Below, piece by piece: positions 11,738 through 22,899 of a stretch of 64,000 bases of DNA (position 1 is its first letter; every line of letters starts with the position of its first letter). This stretch comes from Stropharia rugosoannulata (lineage: Eukaryota > Basidiomycota > Agaricomycetes > Agaricales > Strophariaceae). The translations under genes were made by a program, and so were the position numbers. The notes beneath the pieces were generated by a model that saw only the letters and a list, made by a program, of their open reading frames with translations, ran no database searches and had not been told where the DNA came from. Where the stretch lies: the NCBI GenBank assembly GCA_028532985.1, contig JANCIK010000012.1, forward strand, positions 2,728,001 through 2,792,000. The letters are read 5' to 3'.

Positions 11738-12823
11738 TTATGACTCTACCAAATCAGGGTAATCGTCTCGGGTCATTCTCTCATTTATCTGTATCATTGA
11801 CACCCGCACGACCCGACCATTGCAGAGACATTGTATAAAGTAATGTAAGGCATCTTCACGATGCCGAAATGTGGACATAGACCCTCCATTCACCTGAAAG
11901 ATGTTGGCGTCGACGTTGGAGGAACTACTTAAATAACAATAAATTAGTAAATACATGTAGCTGCCGAATTTATTACTGACCCAATTCGAAAGACACCTGG
12001 ATTACGCCCAATGATAACCGTGCACCACCACTCTGGGCCCCCTCGGCCATAATCTACAGCCATGGAAATTTAAAATTAAAATAAGCTGAAACATGGTATG
12101 AGAGAAAGCCATACCTTTATCGATTTGAACAAGTTTGTCCTGCTCACCAACTTTATCCCGACATACATGTGTAGTTCTGCGTACTATCATAGCATTATTG
12201 AGATAGGTAATGAAAGCCTCTCTGGCTTCATGAAGATTCTCGTAGATGACGTGGTAGGTCTGGCGTACATCATCAAACAGGGCCTCCTGATTATCATATC
12301 TAATGTCGTGTTTAGTACAGAAATAATGTCAATTGATCATGACTTACTCAAAGCTGTATACTCCAGGGCATCGCCCGATGAGAGCTACTTTGAACCGGTG
12401 TGAACTGGAGATATTTGGGTCCGAAAAGTTCCACTGTGTGACGCGATTCCTCTGTGCTCCATAGTCAACAATGGTATCCCTAGAAGACTTAGAGAGACGG
12501 AATCGAAGTACAATATCTATTTCAGCCATTGAAAGAGCCTTGTCAGTGAGATAAAAGTCAGCACAAGCATTCGAAGTCACGTTTATTTGAGTAGTACTGT
12601 CTTCTACGACCAATGTCAAGCAAGTGTTCAACTTCACGCCGTTCCAAAAGCCCTATGTATGTGTGTTATCATTAAACGGATTAAAGCTGCACGTCAATGG
12701 ATACTCACCATTTCTTTTATATTGTCTGCGGTTACTGGAATTGCCTTCAGTGTAGAATGGGTCGACACTGAAGACTGTCTCTCCGGTAGCACTAATGTGC
12801 ACTTTGGAAGCACAAGAAGTCAT
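11738..12823 (-). CDS. Cargo gene 7, second tandem viroplasmin / RNase H1 N-terminal-like protein
   Basis: At least five exons on the minus strand run from the methionine at 12823 to the stop at 11738. The last two are 12053-11981 and 11924-11738. Domain 1 reads FKVALIGRCPGVY and later YENLHEAREAF. Domain 2 reads WWCTVIIGRNPGVF and later STFRHREDALHYF. Both match the viroplasmin / RNase H1 N-terminal pattern seen in the 8045-8819 gene, with a longer N-terminal extension of unknown role. The phase at the first intron (near 12660-12710) could not be settled, so the exact N-terminus is uncertain. No RNase H catalytic domain is visible. Confidence 0.7.
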
Positions 12824-13241
12824 GGTTTGAAGGCTTCGATGGGCGCAGACCGACTGAACGCGGCCTTTCGGCCATGACCTGTAGATATGGTGACTTGCTG
12901 CACTCTGATAAGTGACCGCGCGCGCATGACGGACTATCGCCAATCTGAATATATCTTCCGCAGGTAATGGAGATAATTAAACCCACAAAGACAAAAGGCG
13001 GAGATAATATAACCTTCAGCGTGATATATCATATAGTACTTGATCATTAATACTCCGGGACATGATGTAGACATGATTATTTGTAAAACCTGTATGACCT
13101 CTGTTTATGCATATGGAAGATATGTCCCACAGATCGCATGTAGAACACATTCCTTTATTTTCTGGAAACTGTGTCGCCTCACCCAATGCCATATTTGCGA
13201 CATCCACGGGCAACAGAGGCCTCAATCACAACATCACGGGG

Positions 13242-13248
13242 TATATAA
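13242..13248 (+). promoter_or_regulatory. TATA-box candidate for the 13300 gene
   Basis: TATATAA occurs 52 bp before the ATG at 13300, in otherwise GC-balanced sequence, at a spacing compatible with a short 5' leader. Confidence 0.45.
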
Positions 13249-13299
13249 GGTTCCGAGATTGGCTCCATTACTTGTGTTGCTTTTTCACAGCGACTTGTC

Positions 13300-13831
13300 A
13301 TGACCACACCGCAGACAACCGATGCCCGTATCTGCGGAAGCCCTGACTGCCAACAAGAAATCTGTAACTCATGCGAGTTTGTTCCAATGTACATCTATTA
13401 TGGGGTATGTCACTCACGCTACTTACAGGCTCTTAGACACTACCATTCATTTATCCGTTTTACAGAGAACAGCACAGCTCCCACTGCACTGGTTAGCACG
13501 CCTTCAAGACGGTACCTTCTACTGGAATCAAGACCCTATTTTGAGTCACATTATTGAATCCGACACGCGACCGCTTGAACTGTACTACTGCGATCAGGAG
13601 CCGCATTGGCAGCCATTTAACCCAGAGATGCCGGTGCGCTCCCTCCCACCGGGCTGTCCATTTATGATACGCTGGTCCGGCCGCCAAGATAGCGACTGTA
13701 TTGGTATCAAGCACTTCATCCAGAAGATACACCACTGCTTTACCCGGTGTCCCGTACCTGCGTGTTACCTTACTCCTGACGAGCCAGGGACACCAAGTGA
13801 TGATTCTTACAGTGAAAATGGCGATGAATAG
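13300..13831 (+). CDS. KDZ-element cargo gene 8, small Cys/Trp-rich protein (156 aa)
   Basis: Two exons, 13300-13404 and 13466-13831, join in phase 0 (GTATGT...TTTACAG) and give about 156 aa. The first 35 residues hold four cysteines (ICGSPDCQQEICNSC), which could bind a metal. The body contains several aromatic motifs (DGTFYWNQDP, EPHWQPFNP) and an MIRWSGR segment; the tail is acidic. The Cys cluster could be a zinc knuckle, but I do not recognise the family. It faces the 3' end of the 13882-15490 gene across 50 bp. Confidence 0.6.
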
Positions 13832-13881
13832 ATGTTTGTAAAGAGATATTATTACAGAGAGCCATTCGACTACGTCAAATC

Positions 13882-15490
13882 TTATTTACTCAACATCAAA
13901 TCAAATTCTGCTTGTTGCTCTAAGAGCGCAATTCTCTTCTCCGCTTGAGCAAGCTTCTCCAGCAGAGTCTGGTTTTTCTCATTCGCTTCTTTGAGTGCTT
14001 TCTCAGATTTGATGGCATCAACGCGCCTGGACTTCAGAAGCTCTATGATTTGCCCGTTGAAGTTGTTCACGTTTTCCTGAGACCAATCTTTTGCTTCCAG
14101 GTGTAAACGAGGCGATGTGTAATGAAGGGTAGGCTGTCTTGCAGAGACATGCTGTGCGCCAATGAACAACCAGCAGCCAGTTGCTGCAGATATATCCTCA
14201 CACTGGTCAGCCCGTAAATGTCAGAATAACACAAGTAATAGACGACATCAACAGCATACCTTCTCTAGCACGGAGTTCATCATCTTCAAGAATCTTGTGC
14301 TTGCAAGTGTCTGGTCGTCTATAGGATTTGGCTTGCGGTGGTGGCGTACGACCTCTGAATGCCAATTAGAATACTGTTCAAACAAGAATATACTTCATAC
14401 TATGTAGCTTATTCCCCCTCATTGCGCCATCAACATACCCATATACAGGATTTTGATCGTTAGCGCGAACTCGTGAAGAGGAGCTAGAAGACGCTACATG
14501 CTAACTCAACAAGGATTACTTAAAAAATTATGAGTAATACTCACCGCCCTGCAAGACACTTAGAAACAATGAAGGTATGGGATGATCTCCTTCTGTATGA
14601 GGACTGGGGGATGTTGGAGGGCTTGAAGACATGGTGACATCGCCGCCGTCTCCTGATATATCATCGTAGTCATTGTTCATAAATTCAGACGGAGCACCAC
14701 CTAGAATAATTGGTTAGTACTGATTGATGTGGTAGTGGGTGTGTATATTAGTTACCAGAGCTCGAACGTCCAATTTCCCGTAAGAGAGGGTCGATGTTGG
14801 TATTGCCTGCATCCTTGCCAAGGTCTTGCCGCAACGGGGTCGAAAAAACATCCAATTCGTTCGACCTTAGCGAAACCGGAAGGGCATGGCTTAAAGAAGG
14901 CTGGGAGTCGTTTGGAGACAGAGTTCCATTCACAGTAGGTGTTGACACAAATGGGAAGACTGGTAAGCCTTGAATCTCCTGTGACAATATTTATGTGGTT
15001 TGGCACCTCGTATGTCAGTGAATTAACTCACATTAACAATGGTTCTCTCTCTGAGATAAGCCTGTCCTTTCTTTGAGTGCGCACACTCTGTCAGAAGAGG
15101 TCTACCTTGGCACAATCTGCATCGCCTTGGGGACCTTTTTTGCGTCGGGGAAGCCTGTTTCTTCATAGTGTAAGTGATAGACACGCACGTTCAATGATTC
15201 GCCGTACCTTTTTTTTAACTGCAACCGAAGTAGATGCTAAACTACGTGTCTGAAATGAGTGGTATAGTTGTTAGAAGCTTGCGGAAAAATACAGTAGAGA
15301 TACTGACTCGACGGCCTTGAGACGGAGTAGAGGGGGCTGGCTGCACTGAAACCTTTTTTGGTCCATGAATTGGGCAGGTCGCACGCAATGGTCTGTCAGG
15401 GCACTTTTGACATCGCTGAGGCGCTCTTTGCTTTTTTTTTACAGGACTTGGCATGGAGGGAGTCAAACTGTAGTCTGTAGATGAGGTCAA
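13882..15490 (-). CDS. KDZ-element cargo gene 9, paired Cys/His modules plus C-terminal coiled coil (394 aa)
   Basis: Eight exons (15490-15308, 15249-15208, 15160-15032, 14978-14756, 14700-14545, 14493-14439, 14354-14260, 14183-13882) keep one frame and give about 394 aa. The N-terminal third has two matching modules, RCQKCPDRPLRATCPIH and RCRLCQGRPLLTECAH. Both follow C-x2-C-x8-C-x2-H, each preceded by a Lys/Arg-rich patch. The last 80 residues form a coiled coil (KALKEANEKNQTLLEKLAQA). A DNA-binding dimer working with the transposase is plausible but unproven. The gene ends 371 bp from the transposase stop and reads in the same direction. Confidence 0.65.
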
Positions 15491-15860
15491 ACGCCACGTA
15501 GCACGAATTAAGATGTAGATGCGGTAGCACTCTTATATAATCTTCTCTGCAGTTGACAAGAACGGTAAACTATGGTGGGACAAGGTGGTAGTATGTACAG
15601 CATCTTCTACCTAAGTCATATACTGGTGTGGAGAGCCGTACTATTAATACCAAGTGTGACAGCAGTTATGTATCTCAGCAAATGCTGTCCTGATATTACG
15701 ACAGTCGATTTGAACTGTAACTCAAGTGTGAAGTAAGTTCTTCAAGTTCTACATATTTTGGACTGAAAATACACCATAATAGCGATGTTGGGAGTCTAAC
15801 CAAACCTATGTATATAAAGATATATATTTAATCTAATAACGACATACAAAACAAGTTGGT

Positions 15861-18800
15861 TTAGGATGTAAATCGAAACATCTTTCGAATACGCATACAG
15901 TTCCAAATAGAGAGAAATACTTTTGTGAGACTCATGGCTCGCTCCTGGCCCATATATCCAATCATCTTGCGGATCCTTCCTAGCCCCTGATTTCCACACT
16001 CCCCAGCGCTTGTGTTAATAGGAAGTAGTCGAGGATCAGAATTTTTGTAACTCTTGAGGAAGCAAGCCGATGCACATTTTGTATGGTCGGTGGCATGAAA
16101 GTCGTCAATGGCAAATAGAGTTTTCTGGAAGAATTCCGGCTCTCTGAGCATGCAGTATGGCTGTAACTCGCAGGCAAAGTCATATACAACGATATCCGGT
16201 GCTTTTTCCCACCTTGTGTACATGGCAGAAAAGACGTCGTTTCTGCCTTCGCCAACCGGAATACAATGAAATCCATATGCAACACTGTGTGTGCACCAGC
16301 AGACCATAATACCCCCTGTTAACTTCTTGGGGCTATATGTGGAGTAGAACTTGCGGCAGCCATATTTTCTATCAGAAGTTGTATCCTTAGAGTCTTCTTT
16401 GAGCTGCGGATAGGATGGTCGGAATCGAATCTGCGGCATTGCATAGTAACAACCGGTCTATACAAGTCACTCAATATTAGTGAATTAACTACACCAGAAA
16501 AAATAGCACACCTGTCTCCATTTCGAAGAATCTGTCTCTGTCTGAGGGACTGGTTCCATTGTTTTGTGAACTAGATACTCTCTCCGTACACACTCTGCCC
16601 GGACATAGAGCCAGCGACAGAGAGCAATTGTTTGAGGACTGAATTCGCCGTTCTTGATCAACTCATACTCCAATGTGTGGTAAACACTCGGTATATGAAT
16701 GAGTTTGGAGTATGTCTCATATGAAGGGCATTGAAGAAACTTAAGAAGTAGCGGTAGCATGCGTCCATTAACCATCTGAACTGCATTTTCTTCAGCAGCA
16801 ATCTGTGACACATAAGAAACACGACTGTGAAGAGTTGAAATTGGGCATACCTGTAGCAAAAGCTCCTTATACTGTGAAAGCGGAACACGGTGATTTAAAA
16901 CAGCCTGAACCCCGAAATGACATTCAAAGAAGTTCCCCAGCGATTTATCCACATTCATAAGATCATTGACAAGTTGGGGAATTAAATGAAATCGGCGCTT
17001 CATGGAAGCCTTCTGCTTTTCAAGAGCTTCTTCTCTGGATTGTCTGGTCAAAGCCTCTTCATCAGATTCAGATTCTGACAGCAGACTTTCCGTCTCTGTC
17101 GTCTTGAGACCTTCAGCAAGAGGGGGACCAGATATCGCCTCACGAAGCAGCTTTCTCAGGGCTCTGTCAGGGATAAATTGAGGACCTTTGAGGCGCACAG
17201 TATCCTGGTATATAGGTGACTTTTGTGTAATGGATGTTGGAGGTTCCAGAGTCGAAAGTGCCATTTTTCGATTGAATGCAATAGATACTCCATCCCAGAT
17301 TACCGTAGAAGGAGTGGGGCCACAATCAGGACATACCATGTCTAAGCTTCCAAAGTCCATAAGCCTTGCGTACGCGAACCAAACATCTCGGAACTTTTTC
17401 TGATCAAGAAACCGCTGACCACCTGGCTGTGTCGAATACCTGCGGGAAATGACAGTCACCCAAGCCGTGAATGGTGTCTCAGAACTTGTAAACGTGCTGA
17501 TATAGTCGTTGAGGACCTCATGGGCAATAAGAATGTTATTATTGTAGTTGAACAATCCGAACTCCCCACAATCGGGGCCTATGCGATTCACTTTGCAAGC
17601 CGGGCAGAGCTGAACTTCGATTGTAGCTTTCCACGACTTAAGCAGTCCGTAAACCGTACATTGCCTTGTTACAACTGGAGCATTAGGGGCGAGCATTGTA
17701 CGAGGCATTTGACAATTGCACAATGATGAGTCCGATACCTTGAAGGTAAGCCCCGAGTAGTTATCAGGCGAGGTTGGTACCACTATAGGCAAATCAGACG
17801 GGACTCTAGCCCATGTCGGAGGCGATACAGGAATATACGAGATTGCAGAGTCGGAGAGACTGATGCCATTGGATAAGCGTTGAACTTTCCTCGCTGTTCG
17901 AGTTTGTGCATTAGTACCTTATCTCTGATTTGTACGAACGCTCGTCTCACCTTCTATATGTGGCAGGAGCTTCACTGTGTAATCTGCAGCTGAACGGTCG
18001 TGGTTAAGAGTGCGTTTAGCCATGGCAATGTGAGGACATGATTGAGCAGAATCTTGCATGCACTTCCAGCGTCCTGATCCATCATCTTTCCCAATGTACT
18101 CGACAACAGTCGTGTTCTTAATAGTTGGATCGATGGGCGGTGGTACAGATACAAAATTGATGAATTCGTCCCCACTACTACCCCATGGATATCGTTGAAT
18201 AATAGTAGGGTTCTGGTGATTTACTGCAGCAAAAACATGAGGTGATTACCATGCAACACTGAACATAACTTACGTGGCATATCCTGGACATCGGGAAAAA
18301 ATATAGACCCATGATCATGGATAAATCGCGAGTGGAAACAGTTGGCCGTTCTCTTTGATTCAGGACAGAGACATACAACGATTAACTCTTGATCGAGCTT
18401 GCTCGCATGAATGTGATACCAAAACTTCTGAGTAAGTAACAGATTGTCAGTAATTTCAAGCAGCGCATATCATCACAGTCATCACTTACCGTCAATTCTC
18501 CCTTCTCATGATTCCATCCTGTTGCTACGTATGTCTTTCTTGATAGTTGATAAAATGGCAACGTCCCATTGATTATGGCATCAAAAAATAGCTCATAACG
18601 CTCTTCAGAGTCATCAGATGCGGGTATATCGCAATTTGCATCATGAACAAGTGTATCATAGAAAGCGCTGTGGCCTTCGAATTGCATGGGCTGAGCGCTT
18701 GGTGCAGTCTTAGATTGGGACATGAGTACAATATAGTGCACTGGTTATGTTATCCGACTTACCCAGTCAGGTGGATCGCCCGTGGGCTGCTCGACAACGG

Positions 18801-19080
18801 ACTCAGCCTCCCAGGTTGGTGAACTCCGGACTCCTGTCACCCCACTTTGTTGATGCGGTGGAGAAGGGGGGCCGTTACTCGCATCTTGGTGGGCATTGCG
18901 TGTCTTGCGGGCTCTCTTGTAAGCCCCAGCATCTTGATTACGTGCCTTGTTAGGCTTTCGGCCTCGCCGTGTAGGGGTAACGAAGCTCAGCGGCTGTTGA
19001 TAAGCCATGTCCAATGAGATTTCTTCGGCATTACTTATTGATTGTTGTGGCAGAGAAATGTAAGCATCTGAGTATTCCAT
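15861..19080 (-). CDS. KDZ-family transposase (about 963 aa)
   Basis: Exons 19080-18763, 18708-18490, 18427-18274, 18223-17951, 17917-16512 (with a 48-nt intron at 16850-16803) and 16430-15861 give about 963 aa. The N-terminus has an AT-hook-like RRGRKP. A CMQDS...CPH zinc motif lies near residue 200, followed by a Cys-rich stretch (LCPACKVNRIGPDC). The catalytic region shows IWDGVSIAF, then HCIPVGEGRNDVF, IVVYDFACEL, DDFHATDHTKC and SAGECGNQ. These match the KDZ transposase pattern, with candidate catalytic acids D (WDG), D (YDFAC) and E (GECGNQ). It stops soon after the N-x3-RK motif, slightly shorter than many relatives. No frameshift or stop interrupts it, so the element may be autonomous. 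Confidence 0.85.
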
Positions 19081-19429
19081 GGACCAAGTCGAGTCTCAGT
19101 GAAGTAGAAGGTTTGAATATATGTGTGTTAACTTCTGCAAGAAGCCTGCGCCAAAAATATCACCGTCTGACATAACAGAATCACATATGGTGCGCATACT
19201 GATGCAGACACCAGTGGAAGAATCGACATTGTATAAGGATGCACATGGACTGCTGAGGAATTGAACATATCAGTGCAGTTGCGGTTGACAGTTTGTAGAT
19301 TTCATAATCTCTACGGTATATATAAACAGTAAATGTACACATATGATACGTACCTGTAGACAGTCCCAACTGGAAACGGTACTGTTTGCAGTCTATGCCA
19401 CTAGTATACTGCGCCACCTATGTATACGG
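19081..19429. other. Upstream region of the transposase
   Basis: This stretch separates the transposase start from the right inverted arm and should hold its promoter. No clear TATA box was assigned. It has short AT-rich blocks and no supportable gene. Confidence 0.35.
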
Positions 19430-19829
19430 GCCCACTGAACAGCATGCAATCCCGTGATGATTTGTGGTACATGTGCTCTGTAAATTGAGGGCCGCACATC
19501 TGCAGTCTGGCAGCACTACATTATACACACATATGTTCGGCCCCCTGTGTGAAGGAAATATAAATGTGTATCAAAAGGTTCGTTGTATATTGTAATGAAA
19601 TGTTTTTAAACGGTCAATTCTGGCTCTGGTTATCAAAGCTTACTAGGCCGAAAATGCTTTGTCAGTGGATTCCCACGGATTCTTGCAATCTTCGCCATGA
19701 CTATCAGAATACAATTTTCCGCTGGTTTATCTTTACATTGATTGAATAGTCCAGTATAGTATATGATAGTTGGAATTCATGCCTCAATGGATTCAGAATG
19801 AGTGAAAGTACTCAGTGTACTCTGTGACT
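19430..19829. repeat. Right inverted arm of the KDZ-type element
   Basis: This is the reverse complement of 1225-1655 with about 85 percent identity. Landmarks are ATGTTCGGCCCCCTGTGTG at about 19531 and ATCTTCGCCATGACTATCAG at about 19690. It ends in an ACTCAGTGTACTCTG block that pairs with the left-arm start near 1225. Confidence 0.75.
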
Positions 19830-19839
19830 GTGGTCGCGC

Positions 19840-20215
19840 CGGCCAGGTCACCGGAAATGATTAGGTAAGCGCGCGTGACCTGCATGCCCTCCGTTCGCTA
19901 ACGTTTTCGGCCCACTCGGCTGGCTTGTCCTCCACCCCTCGATGCACTCGATGGCCTCGCTCGCCACAATCAACGGCCCCGGACCCTCCCCTCTGTTTGC
20001 CCCCAAGGCCACCAGAATTTGGCTGGCGTCGATTGCTCCAGGTCACAATTGAAGAGCCATCTCGGCGTAGAGATTGAGGGATGGCGTGTGTTGGTGTGTG
20101 TCTCCGGCTAGGCCGATGCGTCCAGGCTACGCATGTGGTCATTGTACTGGTCTCCACGGCGTCCCCGCTTCCCCCGTCCTGGAGTCTGTCATAATACAGA
20201 ATCACATCAGTTCAT
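19840..20215. other. GC-rich patch interrupting the right flank
   Basis: About 370 bp of clearly higher GC content than the neighbours lies between the right inverted arm and the 337-bp repeats. It is followed by a short AAGTAAGTAAGTAAGT run. Its minus strand is open for 114 codons without recognisable motifs. It looks like a later insertion, but no terminal repeats were found. Confidence 0.35.
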
Positions 20216-20329
20216 ACATAAGTAAGTAAGTAAGTACGACGAAACATTGTCGAGAATAAAACATTAAGTGGAAAAGATGAGTCACTAGTTACTTATGACA
20301 TCTTATGGGATGTAATAGAACACACCGTC

Positions 20330-20900
20330 TATATAATATCAAGCGCACCGCGCACATGGGGCCACTACGGTCCAGGTGATTAGTGTATTATGCGAGTTGC
20401 ATTTGCAGTACAAGTAACCACCATTTTACAGACACTGTCTTTACGGACAGACTGATCCGTACAAAGTGGGTGTCACACATGCAAGCTTAATAAACATTGT
20501 CTTGTATGTACTGAATATACAGTGTGCCACACCCTTGTATTAAGAACGCTGAATATGCAGCTGCACATATCAGTAAAGTGTGGGGACTGTATATGCAGTA
20601 GAGGACGCCTATGTATGGAATTGGACATCAGTGGCATAACTCCTATGAATAATATTGACTGTTGTTGTCGAATGCTACATGACCGACATAATCTGCGAGC
20701 CGCTACGGTCTCGGTGATTGGTATATCGTGTGAGCTACGTTTACGGTACGAGTAGCCACCATGTTATGGGCACTGTATTTACGGACCGACTGAGCCGCAT
20801 AAAGTGGGTGCTACACATGCAGTCTTAATAAACAGTATCTTATCGGCACTGAATATGTGGTGTGCCACCCCCGTATATTGGGGGCGCTAAATATACGGCT
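20330..20900. repeat. Right outer 337-bp direct repeats
   Basis: Two diverged copies (about 20345-20560 and 20690-20890) share the dyad ACGGA-N8-TCCGT form at 20443-20460 and, degraded, at 20781-20798, spaced 338 bp apart. They are inverted relative to the copies at 291-490 and 630-830. Confidence 0.7.
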
Positions 20901-21261
20901 GGATCAATCTGTAAAGTCTGCGCACCAAATATGTACGTGTCATAATACCTGCTCCTTCGCAGTGGTACAACGCCACTACGGCCGCACACAATATACAGAC
21001 AGTTTATTAATTAGTTTCTACATGGGCTTCCTACTGATCAATGTGTAAGAATAAACAGTGCTGCCCGGTGACCGCCACTGCAGCAGGTTTCTACATGCAG
21101 TCCAAATGTACTGTATATGCCCTGCTTGGAGTGAGCAGTTTGTGCCGACAGATACGTTTTATGTTTTTAGCTACGGCGCTCACCTTTATAATTCTCTGGG
21201 GGTAGAAGGTTGCGCCCGCAGTCAGGAGTCTAAGCAGTCAGCTTTCTGCCGATGTAATCAG

Positions 21262-21470
21262 CGTACACATAGGTCCCTACGACCGTATATTAACGCTAAT
21301 GTACTTACTGTCTGGAGGGACGGTAAATTATCAGTTCCCTACAACCGTATGTTAACACTATTTCACTTACTGTCTGGAGGGACGGTACACCATCATCTCT
21401 GTATCTACATTCTGTGGTGACCCTGCTTTATGAACATCCTATCTGCGGTGTCAAGCCCGATATTATTTGT
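21262..21470. repeat. Right-flank repeat, copy 1
   Basis: A segment beginning CACATAGGTCCCT and holding two CTGTCTGGAGGGACGGTA blocks recurs, diverged, at 22548-22770 in the same orientation. No gene is seen. Confidence 0.65.
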
Positions 21471-21577
21471 CTACGGCTCCGTCACTCTGCCTATATATGC
21501 GGTAGTGATGCGGCCATACATTAACGCATACCCCGAATCTGCGATATGCTCTCGCCCGTGTATTGAGCATATTCGGT

Positions 21578-21957
21578 GCGGGTCACCCGTGCAATGCGCG
21601 CACTGACTTTGCCGCCCGCCCAGTCAGTATAGTGTGGAAACTGAATATGCAGTGCGGGTCACCCGTGCAATGCGCGCACTGACTTTGCCGTTCGACCAGT
21701 CAGTATAGTGTGGGAATAGAATATGCAGTGCGGGTCACCCGTGCAATGCGCGCACTGACTTTGCCGCCCGCCCAGTCAGTATAGTGTGGGAATAGCATAT
21801 GCAGTGCGGGTCACCCGTGCAATGTGCGCACTGACTTTGCCGTTCGACCAGTCAGTATAGTGTGGGAATAGAATATGCAGTGCGGGTCACCCGTGCAATG
21901 TGCGCACTGACTTTGCCGTTCGACCAGTCAGTATAGTGTGGGAACACGGCTCACTCG
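21578..21957. repeat. Tandem array of five 76-bp units
   Basis: Units start at 21578, 21654, 21730, 21806 and 21882, exactly 76 bp apart. Each begins GCGGGTCACCCGTGCAATG and includes CAGTCAGTATAGTGTGG. Units 1 and 3 have CCGCCCGCC where 2, 4 and 5 have CCGTTCGAC, and units 4 and 5 share GTGCGCAC instead of GCGCGCAC. Degenerate related copies run on to about 22250. Confidence 0.9.
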
Positions 21958-22547
21958 TACAATGCGCGCGCCTGACTTTACGGCTCGACTACACAGTATG
22001 CGGTACGGCTCATCCGTGCCTTGGCCACAATTAATTTGAGGTTGGACCAATCTGTATAGTTTCCGCGCATATTCTGAGTCTGTAACATGCACCCGCACGT
22101 GCATTGAGTATATGCGGTACGGCGCACTGTTGCAATGCGCGCACTAACATTGCGGTTCGACCGGCCGGTATAACGTGCTACAGAGTATGCGATACGGCTA
22201 ACTCGTACCTTGGGCACTATTACTTTGCGGTTTGACCAGTCTGTATAATGTCCGCACCAATAGAAACATGCCTGTCCTAGGCAACCGCTTATTTACTGTA
22301 CTGAATTTGCTGTCTGACTGGTCTGTATATTATAATTGTGCCAAATTCCGTCGTATTCAAGTATGATTCACCTGTATCTTGTGGACGTGGTGTATGTGGT
22401 ACACTACTAGCTATGACGTTGCAATCTGGAATCGCCATATCTTGCCGCCATACTCGTGGTTTAACCCACAAGGATGGTACAGGTATGCCGTATGGTATAC
22501 AGACTGCCCTCCATATGCTGTCCGATACAACCGCACCGTAAGCAGTC

Positions 22548-22770
22548 AGCTTTCAGCCCATGTACGTACACATAGGTCCCTGCGACTGTACATTACCACT
22601 GTTGTACTTACTGTCTGCAGGGACAGTAAATTATCAGTTCACTGTGACCGTAGGTTAACGCTATTATACTTACTGTCTGGAGGGACGCTACAACATTATC
22701 TCTGTATTAATAGTCCGGGGTGACAGCGCTTTGTGGACATCCCATCTGCGTTGTCAAGCTTGCGGCTCCG
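22548..22770. repeat. Right-flank repeat, copy 2
   Basis: A diverged direct copy of 21262-21470, including the CTGTCTGCAGGGACAGTA and CTGTCTGGAGGGACGCTA blocks and the following ACATCCCATCTGCG segment. Confidence 0.65.
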
Positions 22771-22899
22771 TTACTCTGTCTATATATATATGTGGTCTAG
22801 ATCAACTGTATAGCGTGATCTCTGTATCTACGGCTTGACATTGACTGTTCTTACTCAAATCTGGAGGGTAATGGCTCTCTGTAGACATGGGTTGTTTGT

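Noticed and set aside
1..20000. A TET/JBP dioxygenase gene, expected in some KDZ elements
   Set aside because: No product showed an HxD...H...R type dioxygenase pattern.
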